Shown piece after piece: positions 8,772-17,232 of a stretch of 64,000 nt of DNA. Positions within the stretch are counted from its first letter, which is position 1, and every line of letters begins with the position of its first letter. The position numbers and the translations under genes were made by a program. The notes under the pieces are model-generated. The model was given only the letters and a program-made list of their open reading frames with translations. It searched no databases and was not told where the DNA came from. The DNA comes from Stackebrandtia endophytica (GTDB lineage Bacteria; Actinomycetota; Actinomycetes; Mycobacteriales; Micromonosporaceae). The stretch lies in NCBI RefSeq assembly GCF_006716355.1, contig NZ_VFOW01000001.1:1-64000 (forward strand), given 5' to 3'.

Positions 8772-9293
8772 GTGACGGCACCGTTGTACGTGGTGGGGAC
8801 GGCCGGTGAGGCGACGGCCGTACTGCGACGGTTGGCTCGGGGCGGGTGGCAGACCCGGCAGGGTTTCGCCATCACCGACCCGGGATGGGATGTCAGCGCC
8901 GGGAAGGTGGTGCGTTACGGCCGGGTGCCGGATGTCGACACCGCCGCGTTGGCGGTGTTGGCGGCGGCCAGGGGAGCGGGGGTGGTGTGCGTGTGCGATC
9001 CGGCGTCCCAGGCGGGTCTGGTGTTGTCGGCCGATTTGGGGCGGATCGGGCCGGTGGGGGTCGACCCCGTCGAACAGGCGCCCAAGCAGCGTCCCGCCGC
9101 GGAGTTGCCGGTGACCGATGAGCAGGCCGCGTTGTTGGCTCGGTTGGCCGACGGGGAGACCATCGCCGCGGCCGCCGAGGCCGAGTTCCTGTCGTTGCGG
9201 ACGGCCAATCGACGGATCGCGGCGGCACGTAAGGCTTTGGGGGTGGCGACCACCCGTGAGGCGGTGTTGGCGTTCATGAAGCGTCGTCGGTGA
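8772..9293 (+). CDS. Small HTH protein, response-regulator-like, partner of LuxR-type gene
   Basis: The GTG start at 8772 lies one base after the upstream stop, implying coupling. The 173-residue product has an alpha/beta N-terminal half (APLYVVGTAGEATAVLRRLA, then a VVCVCDPAS strand) that could be a degenerate receiver-type fold without an obvious phospho-acceptor Asp cluster. The C-terminal half carries a helix-turn-helix: VTDEQAALLARLADGETI, then LSLRTANRRIAAARKALGVA, which parallels the LuxR pattern. Its 3' end overlaps the convergent plsC-like gene by 20 bases. It probably assists or modulates the upstream ATPase regulator; that role is inferred from adjacency. Confidence 0.7.
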   Translation: MTAPLYVVGTAGEATAVLRRLARGGWQTRQGFAITDPGWDVSAGKVVRYGRVPDVDTAALAVLAAARGAGVVCVCDPASQAGLVLSADLGRIGPVGVDPVEQAPKQRPAAELPVTDEQAALLARLADGETIAAAAEAEFLSLRTANRRIAAARKALGVATTREAVLAFMKRRR

Positions 9294-10107
9294 CGGTGTC
9301 GGGTCGGGGCTTGTAGGTCCTGGCCGTCGACAGTGGCCGAATCCGGTCGACGTGGCGGGGCATGACGGGTTCGTCGACGCGTAGCCGTTGAAGCCGGTTC
9401 AGTCCGGCGGCGCTCATGCGGTCGGCGGCGATGCGTACCGAGCCGGCTTTGGCGGGGTCGAGATCGGTCAGGTCCACGATGTCTCCGAAATGGATGGTGA
9501 CGGTGGGGCGTCGCCAGATCGAACTGATGAGGGTGGCGGCCATGTGGAGGGGACCGTCGTAGGCCATGACCTCGTGTGCGCCCCATTGCGTGACCGACAC
9601 GACGGGGGCGCCGGTGGTCAGGGCCAGGCGGGCGGCCCCGGTTTTGGCGCGCTCGGGCCACAGTCCGGGGTCGAGGCTGATGCGTCCTTCGGGGTAGAGG
9701 ACGACTGTTGATCCCTCGTTGAGTGCGTCGACGGCGTTGTGCAGGGCACCGGTGACGGTGTGGGAGCCGCGGTCGACGCGGATGTGTCCGCTGTTGCGCA
9801 TGATCGCTCCGAATACCGGTGCCCGGAACAGGCCACCGGTGGCCAGCATGCGTGGCGCGAGCCCCTGTTTGGCGCATCCGGCGATCAGTGCCATCGGGTC
9901 GAAGGTGCCGATGTGGTTGGACACGATGATGATCGGTCCGCCGCGCAGTCGTGTCGGCACGTCACCGGTGACTTTGAGGCGGCAGAACAGCGGGACCGCG
10001 CCTCGTAGGAAGCGCAGCAGGAACCGCCACAGCGCCGGAGTCCGATAACTTTTACGTGATGTAGAATCTTCTACGTCTCGTAGAGGATCTGGCGGGGAGG
10101 TACCCAT
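9274..10107 (-). CDS. Lysophospholipid acyltransferase family protein (PlsC-like)
   Basis: A 277-residue protein from ATG 10107, chosen because AAGGA lies five bases upstream; this start overlaps the divergent cydA start by two bases. It has the catalytic NHIGTFDP box (an NHx4D motif), a second block RNSGHIRVDRGS and the YPEGRIS motif that binds the glycerol-phosphate acceptor. These define 1-acylglycerol-3-phosphate O-acyltransferase-type enzymes, which acylate lysophospholipids at the membrane. A hydrophobic N-terminal helix (ALWRFLLRFLRGAVPLF) fits membrane association. Exact substrate cannot be told, since the family includes acyltransferases for other lipids. Confidence 0.88.
   Translation of the reverse strand: MGTSPPDPLRDVEDSTSRKSYRTPALWRFLLRFLRGAVPLFCRLKVTGDVPTRLRGGPIIIVSNHIGTFDPMALIAGCAKQGLAPRMLATGGLFRAPVFGAIMRNSGHIRVDRGSHTVTGALHNAVDALNEGSTVVLYPEGRISLDPGLWPERAKTGAARLALTTGAPVVSVTQWGAHEVMAYDGPLHMAATLISSIWRRPTVTIHFGDIVDLTDLDPAKAGSVRIAADRMSAAGLNRLQRLRVDEPVMPRHVDRIRPLSTARTYKPRPDTVTDDAS
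10058..10083. promoter_or_regulatory. Overlapping inverted repeats upstream of cydA
   Basis: GATGTAGAATCTTCTACGTC (10058-10077) has 6-bp perfect arms GTAGAA/TTCTAC with matching flanks, and CTACG-TCT-CGTAG (10071-10083) is a second perfect inverted repeat sharing bases with the first. They lie 23-48 bases ahead of the cydA ATG, where a repressor or activator would act. The site does not match the Rex consensus (TTGTGN6CACAA). If the plsC-like start at 10107 is right, the repeats also lie inside that coding region. Confidence 0.45.
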
Positions 10108-11470
10108 GGACGTCCTTGATGTCTCGCGCTGGCAATTCGCCATCACCACCGTCTACCACTTTCTATTCGTCCCCCTCACCATCGGTCTCGCCTTCCTGGT
10201 CGCCGCACTGCAGACCGCCTGGCACCGAACCGACAACCCCAAGTGGCTCAAGCTCACCAAGTTCTTCGGCAAGCTGTTCCTCATCAACTTCGCCATGGGC
10301 ATCGTCACCGGCATCGTCCAGGAGTTCCAATTCGGAATGAACTGGTCGGCCTACTCCACCTTCATCGGCGACATCTTCGGCGCCCCACTGGCCATCGAGG
10401 GACTGGCCGCGTTCTTCCTGGAATCCACCTTCCTCGGGTTGTGGATATTCGGCTGGGACAAACTACCGAAGGCACTCCACCTGGCGTGCATCTGGATAGC
10501 CGCGATAGGGACCGCGTTCTCCGCCTACTTCATCCTCGTGGCCAACTCCTTCATGCAGTGGCCCACCGGCCACACCATCAACCCCGAGACCGGGCGCGTC
10601 GAACTCACCGACATCGGCGCACTCCTGGGCAACAAGGTCGCCGCGATCACCTTCCCACACACCATCGCCGCCTGCTTCCTGACCGCAGGGGCGTTCATGA
10701 TGGCCGTGGCCATGTGGCACCTGATGCGCAACACCCCCGACAGCGACGCCTTCCGGCCGGCCGCCAAGATCGGCGCCATCACCGCGATCATCGCCGCGGT
10801 CGCGCTGGTCATCACCGGCGACATCCAGGGCAAGGTCATGACCGAGACCCAACCGATGAAGATGGCCGCCGCCGAAGGCCTCTACGAGACCGAACAGCCC
10901 GCGCCGTTCTCCGTACTGACCATCGGCACCCTCGACGGCACCGAGGAGGTCTGGTCCTTCAAGATCCCCGGACTGCTGTCATGGTTGGGAACCGGCGACG
11001 CCCAAGCCGAGGTCCTCGGCATCAACGACATCCAGGCCCAATACATCGAGGAATACGGGCCCGGCGACTACACCCCCAACATCCCACTGACCTACTGGTC
11101 GTTTCGCGCCATGATCGGGCTGGGACTGGCCACCGCGCTCGCCGCCGCGATAGCACTGTGGAGTATCCGAGGTGGTAGAGCCCCGACCAACCCGCTGCTG
11201 CGTACCGCGATCGTCCTCACCCCACTGCTGCCGTTGGCGGCCAACAGTGCTGGCTGGATCTTCACCGAAACCGGTCGCCAACCCTGGATCGTGTTCACCC
11301 TCCTCAAAACCGCCGACGGCGTCTCACCGACGGTCACCCTCGTTCAAGTCCTGACCTCACTGACGGTGTTCACGCTGCTGTACGGGGTCCTGGCAGCCAT
11401 CGAGGTCAAACTCCTGTTGCGGCACATCAAAACCGGCCTACCCGAACCCACCAGCACCGACGCCTACTGA
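10106..11470 (+). CDS. cydA: Cytochrome bd ubiquinol/menaquinol oxidase subunit I
   Basis: A 454-residue multi-pass membrane protein. VYHFLFVPLTIGL near the N-terminus holds the conserved His (H18) ligand of a haem b; TFPHTIAACFLTAGAF holds the second haem His; QPMKMAAAEGLYE matches the conserved Q-loop lysine/glutamate block; GRQPWIVF is the late signature. The quinol-binding loop is short, as in actinobacteria. CydA carries all three haems, oxidises quinol and reduces oxygen with high affinity. GGGGAGG stands before ATG 10106. cydB follows after 26 bases. No cydCD genes are present downstream in this window. Confidence 0.97.
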   Translation: MDVLDVSRWQFAITTVYHFLFVPLTIGLAFLVAALQTAWHRTDNPKWLKLTKFFGKLFLINFAMGIVTGIVQEFQFGMNWSAYSTFIGDIFGAPLAIEGLAAFFLESTFLGLWIFGWDKLPKALHLACIWIAAIGTAFSAYFILVANSFMQWPTGHTINPETGRVELTDIGALLGNKVAAITFPHTIAACFLTAGAFMMAVAMWHLMRNTPDSDAFRPAAKIGAITAIIAAVALVITGDIQGKVMTETQPMKMAAAEGLYETEQPAPFSVLTIGTLDGTEEVWSFKIPGLLSWLGTGDAQAEVLGINDIQAQYIEEYGPGDYTPNIPLTYWSFRAMIGLGLATALAAAIALWSIRGGRAPTNPLLRTAIVLTPLLPLAANSAGWIFTETGRQPWIVFTLLKTADGVSPTVTLVQVLTSLTVFTLLYGVLAAIEVKLLLRHIKTGLPEPTSTDAY

Positions 11471-11496
11471 ACCGCGCGGGAGAGGAGACCACCACC

Positions 11497-12492
11497 ATGG
11501 ACCTGCCAACACTGTGGTTCATCATCATCGCCTTCTTCTGGACCGGATACTTCATCCTCGAAGGCTTCGACTTCGGAGTCGGCGGACTCCTGTTCACGCT
11601 GGGAAGGACACCCCGCACCCGCGCCGCCATGATCAAGACCATCGGGCCGGTCTGGGACGGCAACGAAGTGTGGCTCATCGTCGCCGCCGGCGCCACCTTC
11701 GCGGCGTTCCCCGCCTGGTACGCCACCCTCTTCAGCGCGTTCTACCTACCGATGCTGGCGATCCTGGTCACCATCATCATTCGTGCCGTCGGACTGGAGT
11801 ACCGCAACAAACGCACCGACCCCACCTGGCAGTACCGGTGGGACCTGGCCATCGCCGTCGGCTCCATCGCCACCGCGTTCTCCTGGGGTGTCGTCTTCGC
11901 CAACCTGATCGCCGGTATCGCCATCGACGCCTCCGGCAACTACGCCGCCGGAACCCTCGACCTCATCAACCCGTACGCGCTACTGGGCGGCGCGGTCACC
12001 ACGACCCTGTTCCTCACCCACGGCGCGGTGTTCCTGGCGTTGAAGACGACCGGGGAGCTTCGGGAACAGGCCGCCGCCATCGCCACTCGGATCGGCCTGG
12101 CCGCCGCCGTGGTCACCGTGACGTTCCTGACCTGGACGGTCCTGACCCACCGCGACACCACCGCGACGATCCTGTCGATCCTGGCGGTGGTCGCGTTCAC
12201 GGTCGCGTTGGTCGCCAATCACCGCCGACGGGAGGGCATCGCGTTCACCGCCACCACCGTCACCATCGCCGCGGCCGTCAGCTCCCTGTTCGTCACACTG
12301 TTTCCCAACGTGTTGCCCTCCAGCCTCGACCCGCGGTGGCATTTGACGATGGTCGACACCGCTTCCAGCCCGTACACGCTGCAGATCATGACGATCGTGG
12401 CGGCGGTCATCACGCCGGTGGTGTTGCTGTACCAGGGCTGGACGTACTGGGTGTTCCGCAAACGGGTCACCGCCGACCCCGTTACCGAGTGA
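11497..12492 (+). CDS. cydB: Cytochrome bd oxidase subunit II
   Basis: A 331-residue membrane protein with about eight to nine helices. It carries the family signatures FILEGFDFGVGGL at the N-terminus and GPVWDGNEVWLI around residue 50. CydB has no haem of its own in most bacteria but is required for assembly and the proton/oxygen channels of the bd oxidase. Its ATG follows GGGAGAGGAG by good spacing, 26 bases after cydA, so the two form an operon. A strong hairpin just after the stop ends the unit. Confidence 0.96.
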   Translation: MDLPTLWFIIIAFFWTGYFILEGFDFGVGGLLFTLGRTPRTRAAMIKTIGPVWDGNEVWLIVAAGATFAAFPAWYATLFSAFYLPMLAILVTIIIRAVGLEYRNKRTDPTWQYRWDLAIAVGSIATAFSWGVVFANLIAGIAIDASGNYAAGTLDLINPYALLGGAVTTTLFLTHGAVFLALKTTGELREQAAAIATRIGLAAAVVTVTFLTWTVLTHRDTTATILSILAVVAFTVALVANHRRREGIAFTATTVTIAAAVSSLFVTLFPNVLPSSLDPRWHLTMVDTASSPYTLQIMTIVAAVITPVVLLYQGWTYWVFRKRVTADPVTE

Positions 12493-12508
12493 CTTGCCAC
12501 CACGAGGT

Positions 12509-12544
12509 GAGGGAGGGACCGACGACGTTGTCGGTCCCTCCCTC
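12509..12544. terminator. Strong hairpin between cydB and convergent gene
   Basis: Arms GAGGGAGGGACCGAC (12509-12523) and GTCGGTCCCTCCCTC (12530-12544) pair perfectly over 15 bp around a 6-base loop. It sits 17 bases after the cydB stop and 58 bases from the end of the convergent gene, so it could stop transcription from both sides. There is no long T-tract, as is common in actinobacteria. Confidence 0.85.
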
Positions 12545-12601
12545 ATTCAGTGCCTCGTGTCCGAAACACCGGCTATCCGGTGTCGGTCACGACAGTGAGC
12601 G

Positions 12602-13306
12602 TCAACCCAGTTCGGCCAACTTCGCCTCAGCCGCGGCCAACTCCTGACGCAGTCGCTCGGCCTCCTCGACGGCCTGTTGCCGTTGCTGCTCCACGATGTC
12701 CTCGACTACGGCCGCCACCGCTGGAGAATCCAGCGACTGCACCATCTCCACGGCAGTGGACGCCTTCACGGGGACGGGTTTGGCGATGATCTTGGTGCCC
12801 TTAGCTGCCTGCACCGACCATTCGCCCTCCTTCCACGACAACGTCACGCTCAACTCCGGTGCCGCCTTCGCCTTGGGGGCTTTGCGGCGCGGTGGCGGAG
12901 CCGGTGCCGCCGACGCGTCCTGCGCCACCGCCTGCTGCGGAACCTCCGGTTGCTGATCGTTCACCGAGTTTGACTCCTTACCTTGAGACTGCTCAACCTT
13001 GTCACTATTGTCGCTTTTGTCCAGCAGGGGTGGCCCAGCCGGGCCCGCGTCAACAGCCGGTGAGGTCTTCTTGGGCCTACTGAACTCACCACGTACCGGC
13101 ATTCGCACCTCGGCAGGGGTGAACGGCAATTCGTCATGACCGAATCGCACCACGACGAAGTCACCCTCGTTGGGTTCCTCCAACCGCGCGACTTTACCGG
13201 TCTTCCCGGCGATTTGGCCCGCCGCCTCGGTAAACACCACCTTCGGATGTTTTCCGGCCGCCAACGACTCCGCCAGCCCGGCCACATCCGACGTGGACAA
13301 ACCCAT
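12602..13306 (-). CDS. DUF6319-type protein with coiled-coil tail
   Basis: ATG 13306 follows AAGGAGG. The 234-residue product begins with a compact domain (residues 1-75) including HPKVVFTEAAGQIAGKTG and EGDFVVVRFGHDELPFTP, which I match from memory to the actinobacterial DUF6319 family. A long Pro/Ala/Gln linker (about 80-150) leads to a second small segment (ELSVTLSWKEGEWSVQA) and a C-terminal helix (EQQRQQAVEEAERLRQEL) likely to coil. Function is unknown. Transcription is convergent with cydAB. Confidence 0.6.
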   Translation of the reverse strand: MGLSTSDVAGLAESLAAGKHPKVVFTEAAGQIAGKTGKVARLEEPNEGDFVVVRFGHDELPFTPAEVRMPVRGEFSRPKKTSPAVDAGPAGPPLLDKSDNSDKVEQSQGKESNSVNDQQPEVPQQAVAQDASAAPAPPPRRKAPKAKAAPELSVTLSWKEGEWSVQAAKGTKIIAKPVPVKASTAVEMVQSLDSPAVAAVVEDIVEQQRQQAVEEAERLRQELAAAEAKLAELG

Positions 13307-13389
13307 CAGGTGGCCTCCTTCCTCATCGCATCACGCGAAAACTCGCCTAGCAACCGCAAGTCATACCAGTCGACTGCGACACGCCAACG

Positions 13390-14760
13390 TCAGCGGGTCG
13401 GCCAACCCCGCTCCAGGCCACCGGGTATGACGTCGCCGGGTTGATACGGCGCCCTCGTCAACACGAACGTCCCGACGTTCAAACAGGTCACCCGGTTCTG
13501 CGTGTCGCGTTCGACTCGCAGCACCTCGTCGGTGAAGTAAGCGCCGTCACCACGCCACCGGTCCCCGTCGATGCGGGTGAACCGGGACGTGGGCATCATC
13601 CCCGACACCGACTCCAACACCAGGCGGCCGTCGGCGTCGATGCGGATCACACCCACCGAGGTGCCCCAGAACCACTGACCGGTCAACGCCAACGCGTCGG
13701 CGTCGACCGCCGGCACCGGAGACCACACCGCCGGTGGTGTCGGTTCGCACTCCTGAAGGACCTCCCACAGCCGCAACGAACTCGCCGCGCCCGGCGACAC
13801 CGTCGTGCAGTTGGTCAACCTCACCACACCGGTGCCGGTCGCCGGGTCCACGAGGAGACCGGCCTGAAACCCCGGCATGGAACCGCCGTGCCCGCAGAAC
13901 CGGGTCCCGGCGTGACGCACCAGCTGGAAACCGAGGCCCTGGCCGGAGGTCCACTCGTCGCCGTCGGTGACCGCCTGCGGTTCCCGCATCCTGGCCACCA
14001 CCGATGCCGGCAGCACCCCTTCGGTGTCGCCGGCGATGAACCTCGCCCACCGGGCCAGGTCCGTCACCGTCGACCACAGTTGGCCCGCCGGTGCCATCCA
14101 CCCGGTCTCCTGCACCCGTTCGGGCATGACGACCTCGGCGTAGGGGTGGACCGCCCACCCCGATGTGGCCGCCCCCTGCGGTGTCAGTGTGGTCCGGGTC
14201 ATTCCCAACGGCTGCAACACCTCGGCCGCCAACACCTCGAACCACGGTGCGTCTTTGAGTCGTTGCACGAGTTCACCCAGGACCGCGAACCCGAGGTTCG
14301 AGTAGTGGTGGCGGCGCCCGGCCTCGTCGACGACCTGGTCGGCCGACCAGATTTCGCGCATCCGGTCACCCGACACTCCCGGGGACCGTTCCCACCACGA
14401 TCCCGGTGGTTCCGCCGACAATCCACCGGTGTGCGTCAACAACTGCCGCACCGTCCGATCCCCGAACGGGGTGTCGGGTACCCACCGCTCGACCGGGTCG
14501 CTCAACGTGATGAGGCCTTCTTCCCGCAACCGCATCACCAGTACGGCCACGAACGTCTTGGTGATCGACCCGATCCGGTACTGGACGTCGGCGCCCGGCG
14601 GGGTATCCCCGGCGATGCCACCGACCGCGCCGGTCCACACCAGGCCGTCACCGCGGATCAGCCCGGCCGACACCGACGGCATCCGCCCCAGCGACTGGGA
14701 TCTGGTCAACTCCTCGTCCAACCGGACCGCGGTGGACTCCTTCACGACATCAGCGCACAT
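13390..14760 (-). CDS. Serine hydrolase, beta-lactamase/PBP-like (class C fold)
   Basis: Start taken as ATG 14760 (456 residues). The nucleophile motif SITK lies at residues 65-68, the second motif YSN near residue 163 and HGG late in the domain (in FCGHGGSMPGF). These three define the class C beta-lactamase/D,D-peptidase/esterase fold. A C-terminal extension (about 330-456) with beta-rich segments such as WGTSVGVIRIDADGRLV resembles domains seen in D-aminopeptidase-like members. No signal peptide is visible, so it is probably cytoplasmic, favouring an esterase or peptidase role over antibiotic resistance. It is divergent from the IMPase-like gene. Confidence 0.85.
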   Translation of the reverse strand: MCADVVKESTAVRLDEELTRSQSLGRMPSVSAGLIRGDGLVWTGAVGGIAGDTPPGADVQYRIGSITKTFVAVLVMRLREEGLITLSDPVERWVPDTPFGDRTVRQLLTHTGGLSAEPPGSWWERSPGVSGDRMREIWSADQVVDEAGRRHHYSNLGFAVLGELVQRLKDAPWFEVLAAEVLQPLGMTRTTLTPQGAATSGWAVHPYAEVVMPERVQETGWMAPAGQLWSTVTDLARWARFIAGDTEGVLPASVVARMREPQAVTDGDEWTSGQGLGFQLVRHAGTRFCGHGGSMPGFQAGLLVDPATGTGVVRLTNCTTVSPGAASSLRLWEVLQECEPTPPAVWSPVPAVDADALALTGQWFWGTSVGVIRIDADGRLVLESVSGMMPTSRFTRIDGDRWRGDGAYFTDEVLRVERDTQNRVTCLNVGTFVLTRAPYQPGDVIPGGLERGWPTR

Positions 14761-14879
14761 GCGCCACACCCTAAAGGTTGGTGGGGGTGCGGTCGTCGAG
14801 TGACGGTGGCCGAGAGCGAACGACAAGGTGTCACGACCACCGGCGGCGACGTGACGACGGGCCTGCGACACTGGGCGAC

Positions 14880-15680
14880 GTGATCACCAGCGACCAGTAC
14901 CAGCGCATCGGCCAGACCATCAAGACCATCGCCGACGAGGAGATCCTCACCCGGTTCCGGGCCCTCACCGACGCCGACATCGCCGAGAAGAAACCCGGCG
15001 ACCTCGTCACCACCGCCGACCGCGTCGCCGAGGAACGCCTCACCGAGGCCCTCGAACGGCTCCTTCCGGGTTCGGTGACCGTGGGGGAGGAGGCCGTGTC
15101 ACAGCACCCCGATGTCCTGGACCTGCTCACCGGTGACGACCCGGTGTGGGTGATCGACCCCGTCGACGGCACCTCCAACTTCGTCGCCGGTGAACCCGAC
15201 TACGCGTGCCTGGTGTCCCTGGCCGTCAACGGCGTCACGGTCGCCTCCTGGATCTACGCGCCGTCGCTGCCGTTGACCGCCGGCGCCCACAACGGTCACG
15301 GCGCCTGGATCAACGGTCAACCCGCTCACCTGGTGCACCGGCCCGAAACCGATCGCCTCGACATCGTCACCACGCACCGCAACTACACCGCGGGGTTCCA
15401 ACCCACCATCGACAAACTCAACGCCCCCGCCATCACCACCACCGACTGCCGCGCCGCCGGGCTCACCTATGTCGATCTCACCCGGGGCCGTCACGACGCA
15501 CTCGTCTACACCTGGGAGAACCCGTGGGACCACGCGGCCGGTTTGCACCTGTACACCTCCTGCGGAGGCAGTAACGCCACGATGGATGGTCAACCGTTCC
15601 GGCTGTCCGGTGGAAACGCCCTACCCTTCGTCGTCGCGACCAGCCCCGTCATCAAGCGGCTCCACGCGATCTTGGCCTGA
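14880..15680 (+). CDS. Inositol-monophosphatase family phosphatase
   Basis: GTG 14880 gives 266 residues. Metal-binding motifs of the family are present: GEE (69-71), IDPVDGTSNF (92-101) and a late WDHAAG. These bind two to three Mg ions that hydrolyse phosphomonoesters. Substrates in the family include inositol-1-phosphate, histidinol phosphate and 3'-phosphoadenosine nucleotides; the sequence does not choose among them. Its last 60 bases overlap the convergent recombinase gene. Confidence 0.9.
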   Translation: MITSDQYQRIGQTIKTIADEEILTRFRALTDADIAEKKPGDLVTTADRVAEERLTEALERLLPGSVTVGEEAVSQHPDVLDLLTGDDPVWVIDPVDGTSNFVAGEPDYACLVSLAVNGVTVASWIYAPSLPLTAGAHNGHGAWINGQPAHLVHRPETDRLDIVTTHRNYTAGFQPTIDKLNAPAITTTDCRAAGLTYVDLTRGRHDALVYTWENPWDHAAGLHLYTSCGGSNATMDGQPFRLSGGNALPFVVATSPVIKRLHAILA

Positions 15681-16640
15681 CCGCAGGCGCCGCAGTGACC
15701 CGTACATCGAGTTCGAGCGGGCCGCGTCCCGCAGTTCGCGCGCGGTGGCCTTGATGTAGCCCTGTGAGGCCTGTAGGGACCGATGGCCCAGCAGTTCCAT
15801 CACCTCGACCGCCGACGCCCCCGACTGGCCAAGACGAGTCGCGAACGTGTGCCGCAGCGCATGCACCAACGCACCCCGCTCCACTTGATCCGATACCCCA
15901 GCGACCCGATAACACTGCCGCACCAGATACTGCAGTTGATTGCGCGACAGTGGCCGACCACGATGGTCAACGAACAGGACCGCATCAACACCACCAGCCG
16001 ATCCCAACCGAATGCGACGCGATTCCAGGTACTCCACCAACAACGCCTCCAACGGTGGTTCCACCGGCACCACCCGATCCGCATCCCCTTTACCACCCCG
16101 TACCAGCAACCGACGTTCACCAACCGGACCGGCCACGTCCCCGACCCGCAATCCCAACAGTTCGCTGCTGCGCACCCCCGTCAGCAGCAGCACCGCCAAC
16201 ACCGCCAGGTCTCGTTGCGGCCACGGATGACGGCCGCCCCGCGCGCCGGCGGCCACCGCCGACAGCAGTCGTTCCGCGGCGTCCTCGCCCTTCAACGGTT
16301 TCGGTGTCGCACGGCCCGGTCTCGGTTTGGCCACCGCCGACATCGGGTTCCCGGCCACGATCTGTTCACCGACGAGGTATCCGAAGAACGCGTTCCACAC
16401 CGACCAGGCCCGGGCGATGGACGATTTGGCGCGGGACTGCGAGAACGCGGCGAAGCCGATCCGCATCGGACCGACGGTCAGGTCCGCGCACCGCAGACCC
16501 GACACCTCGACTCCCACGGCTTCGGCCACCTCGCGAGCCACCCCCTCCAGATCGCGTCGGTAGGCCGCCACCGTATGAGGTGAATCCTTTCTGGGCGCCC
16601 GCGACACGAAGAACCCCGCCACCGCGTCGGTGAATTCCAC
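15621..16640 (-). CDS. Tyrosine recombinase (XerC/XerD/phage-integrase family)
   Basis: Start taken at GTG 16640 because GGGAGG lies six bases upstream; GTG 16673 is the longer option. The 339-residue protein has an N-terminal SAM-like core-binding domain (about 10-110) and a complete catalytic domain: Arg in TGVRSSELLGL, Lys in RGGKGDADRVVPV, His-x-x-Arg in HALRHTFAT, His in LLGHRSLQAS and the nucleophile Tyr in SQGYIKAT. It should cut and rejoin DNA through a 3'-phosphotyrosine. The chromosome-dimer Xer proteins are near 300 residues; this could be a Xer paralogue or the integrase of an element. It stands next to the vWA/PP2C/kinase operon. No tRNA or direct-repeat attachment site was found. 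Confidence 0.9.
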   Translation of the reverse strand: MEFTDAVAGFFVSRAPRKDSPHTVAAYRRDLEGVAREVAEAVGVEVSGLRCADLTVGPMRIGFAAFSQSRAKSSIARAWSVWNAFFGYLVGEQIVAGNPMSAVAKPRPGRATPKPLKGEDAAERLLSAVAAGARGGRHPWPQRDLAVLAVLLLTGVRSSELLGLRVGDVAGPVGERRLLVRGGKGDADRVVPVEPPLEALLVEYLESRRIRLGSAGGVDAVLFVDHRGRPLSRNQLQYLVRQCYRVAGVSDQVERGALVHALRHTFATRLGQSGASAVEVMELLGHRSLQASQGYIKATARELRDAARSNSMYGSLRRLRSGQDRVEPLDDGAGRDDEG

Positions 16641-17232
16641 CGTCAACCTCCCAACACCGCCAACACGTGTCACGCCGCAGTATCCCGGTGCGGTATGACG
16701 ACCGGTTGTTCAGGGGAGTGCCGGCGTCACGGTCGGACGGCACCCGAAACCACCGGTGTGACCGATGTGGAGGGTGCGGCGGGTCTTGCGGTGGTGGTGG
16801 GTGCGCACGTTCCGGAGCCGACCGGGGCCACGGGGTCGACCGTGGTGAGATCTGGTGCGGGCCGTGTCTCAGAACCTCGATTGCGATGGGGGAACGGTAT
16901 CCACGGGGACCGCCAATACCGTCGTCCCCTGTGGGCGTCGATGGATGATCATCGAATTCGGGTCGGGCCGGTGAACCCGATGTCGACGGCGGAGAGTATG
17001 CCGGACGATAAATGATCTTCAAGACGTTTGACCCGCTCGATGTAGGCAGCCATCCGATCGCTTTGCCCCCATGATGATTGCCCCAACAACCGCCGCCGCA
17101 TTCTGGTCAAACCGGACTACGAATAGACTGCTATGCTTTTCATGCCCAGTGGTGACGCGCGCCATATACGGGCCATGGGGCGAGGGGCGAACGGCTTGGA
17201 GTGCCGTCCCTTTTTGAGAATCGTGGGGTGCG
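16641..17232. other. Intergenic region between recombinase and vWA/PP2C/kinase operon
   Basis: This 590-base stretch has no convincing gene. The right half (about 17030-17160) is lower in GC than its surroundings and holds possible promoter elements, for example TAGACT and TATGCT near 17125-17137, for the operon starting at 17233. It would also be the natural place for a recombination site beside the divergent recombinase, but I see no clear core repeat. Confidence 0.4.

Noticed and set aside
10058-10083. Rex (redox) operator upstream of cydAB
   Set aside because: The repeats are GTAGAA/TTCTAC and CTACG/CGTAG, not TTGTG...CACAA, so Rex control is not supported here.
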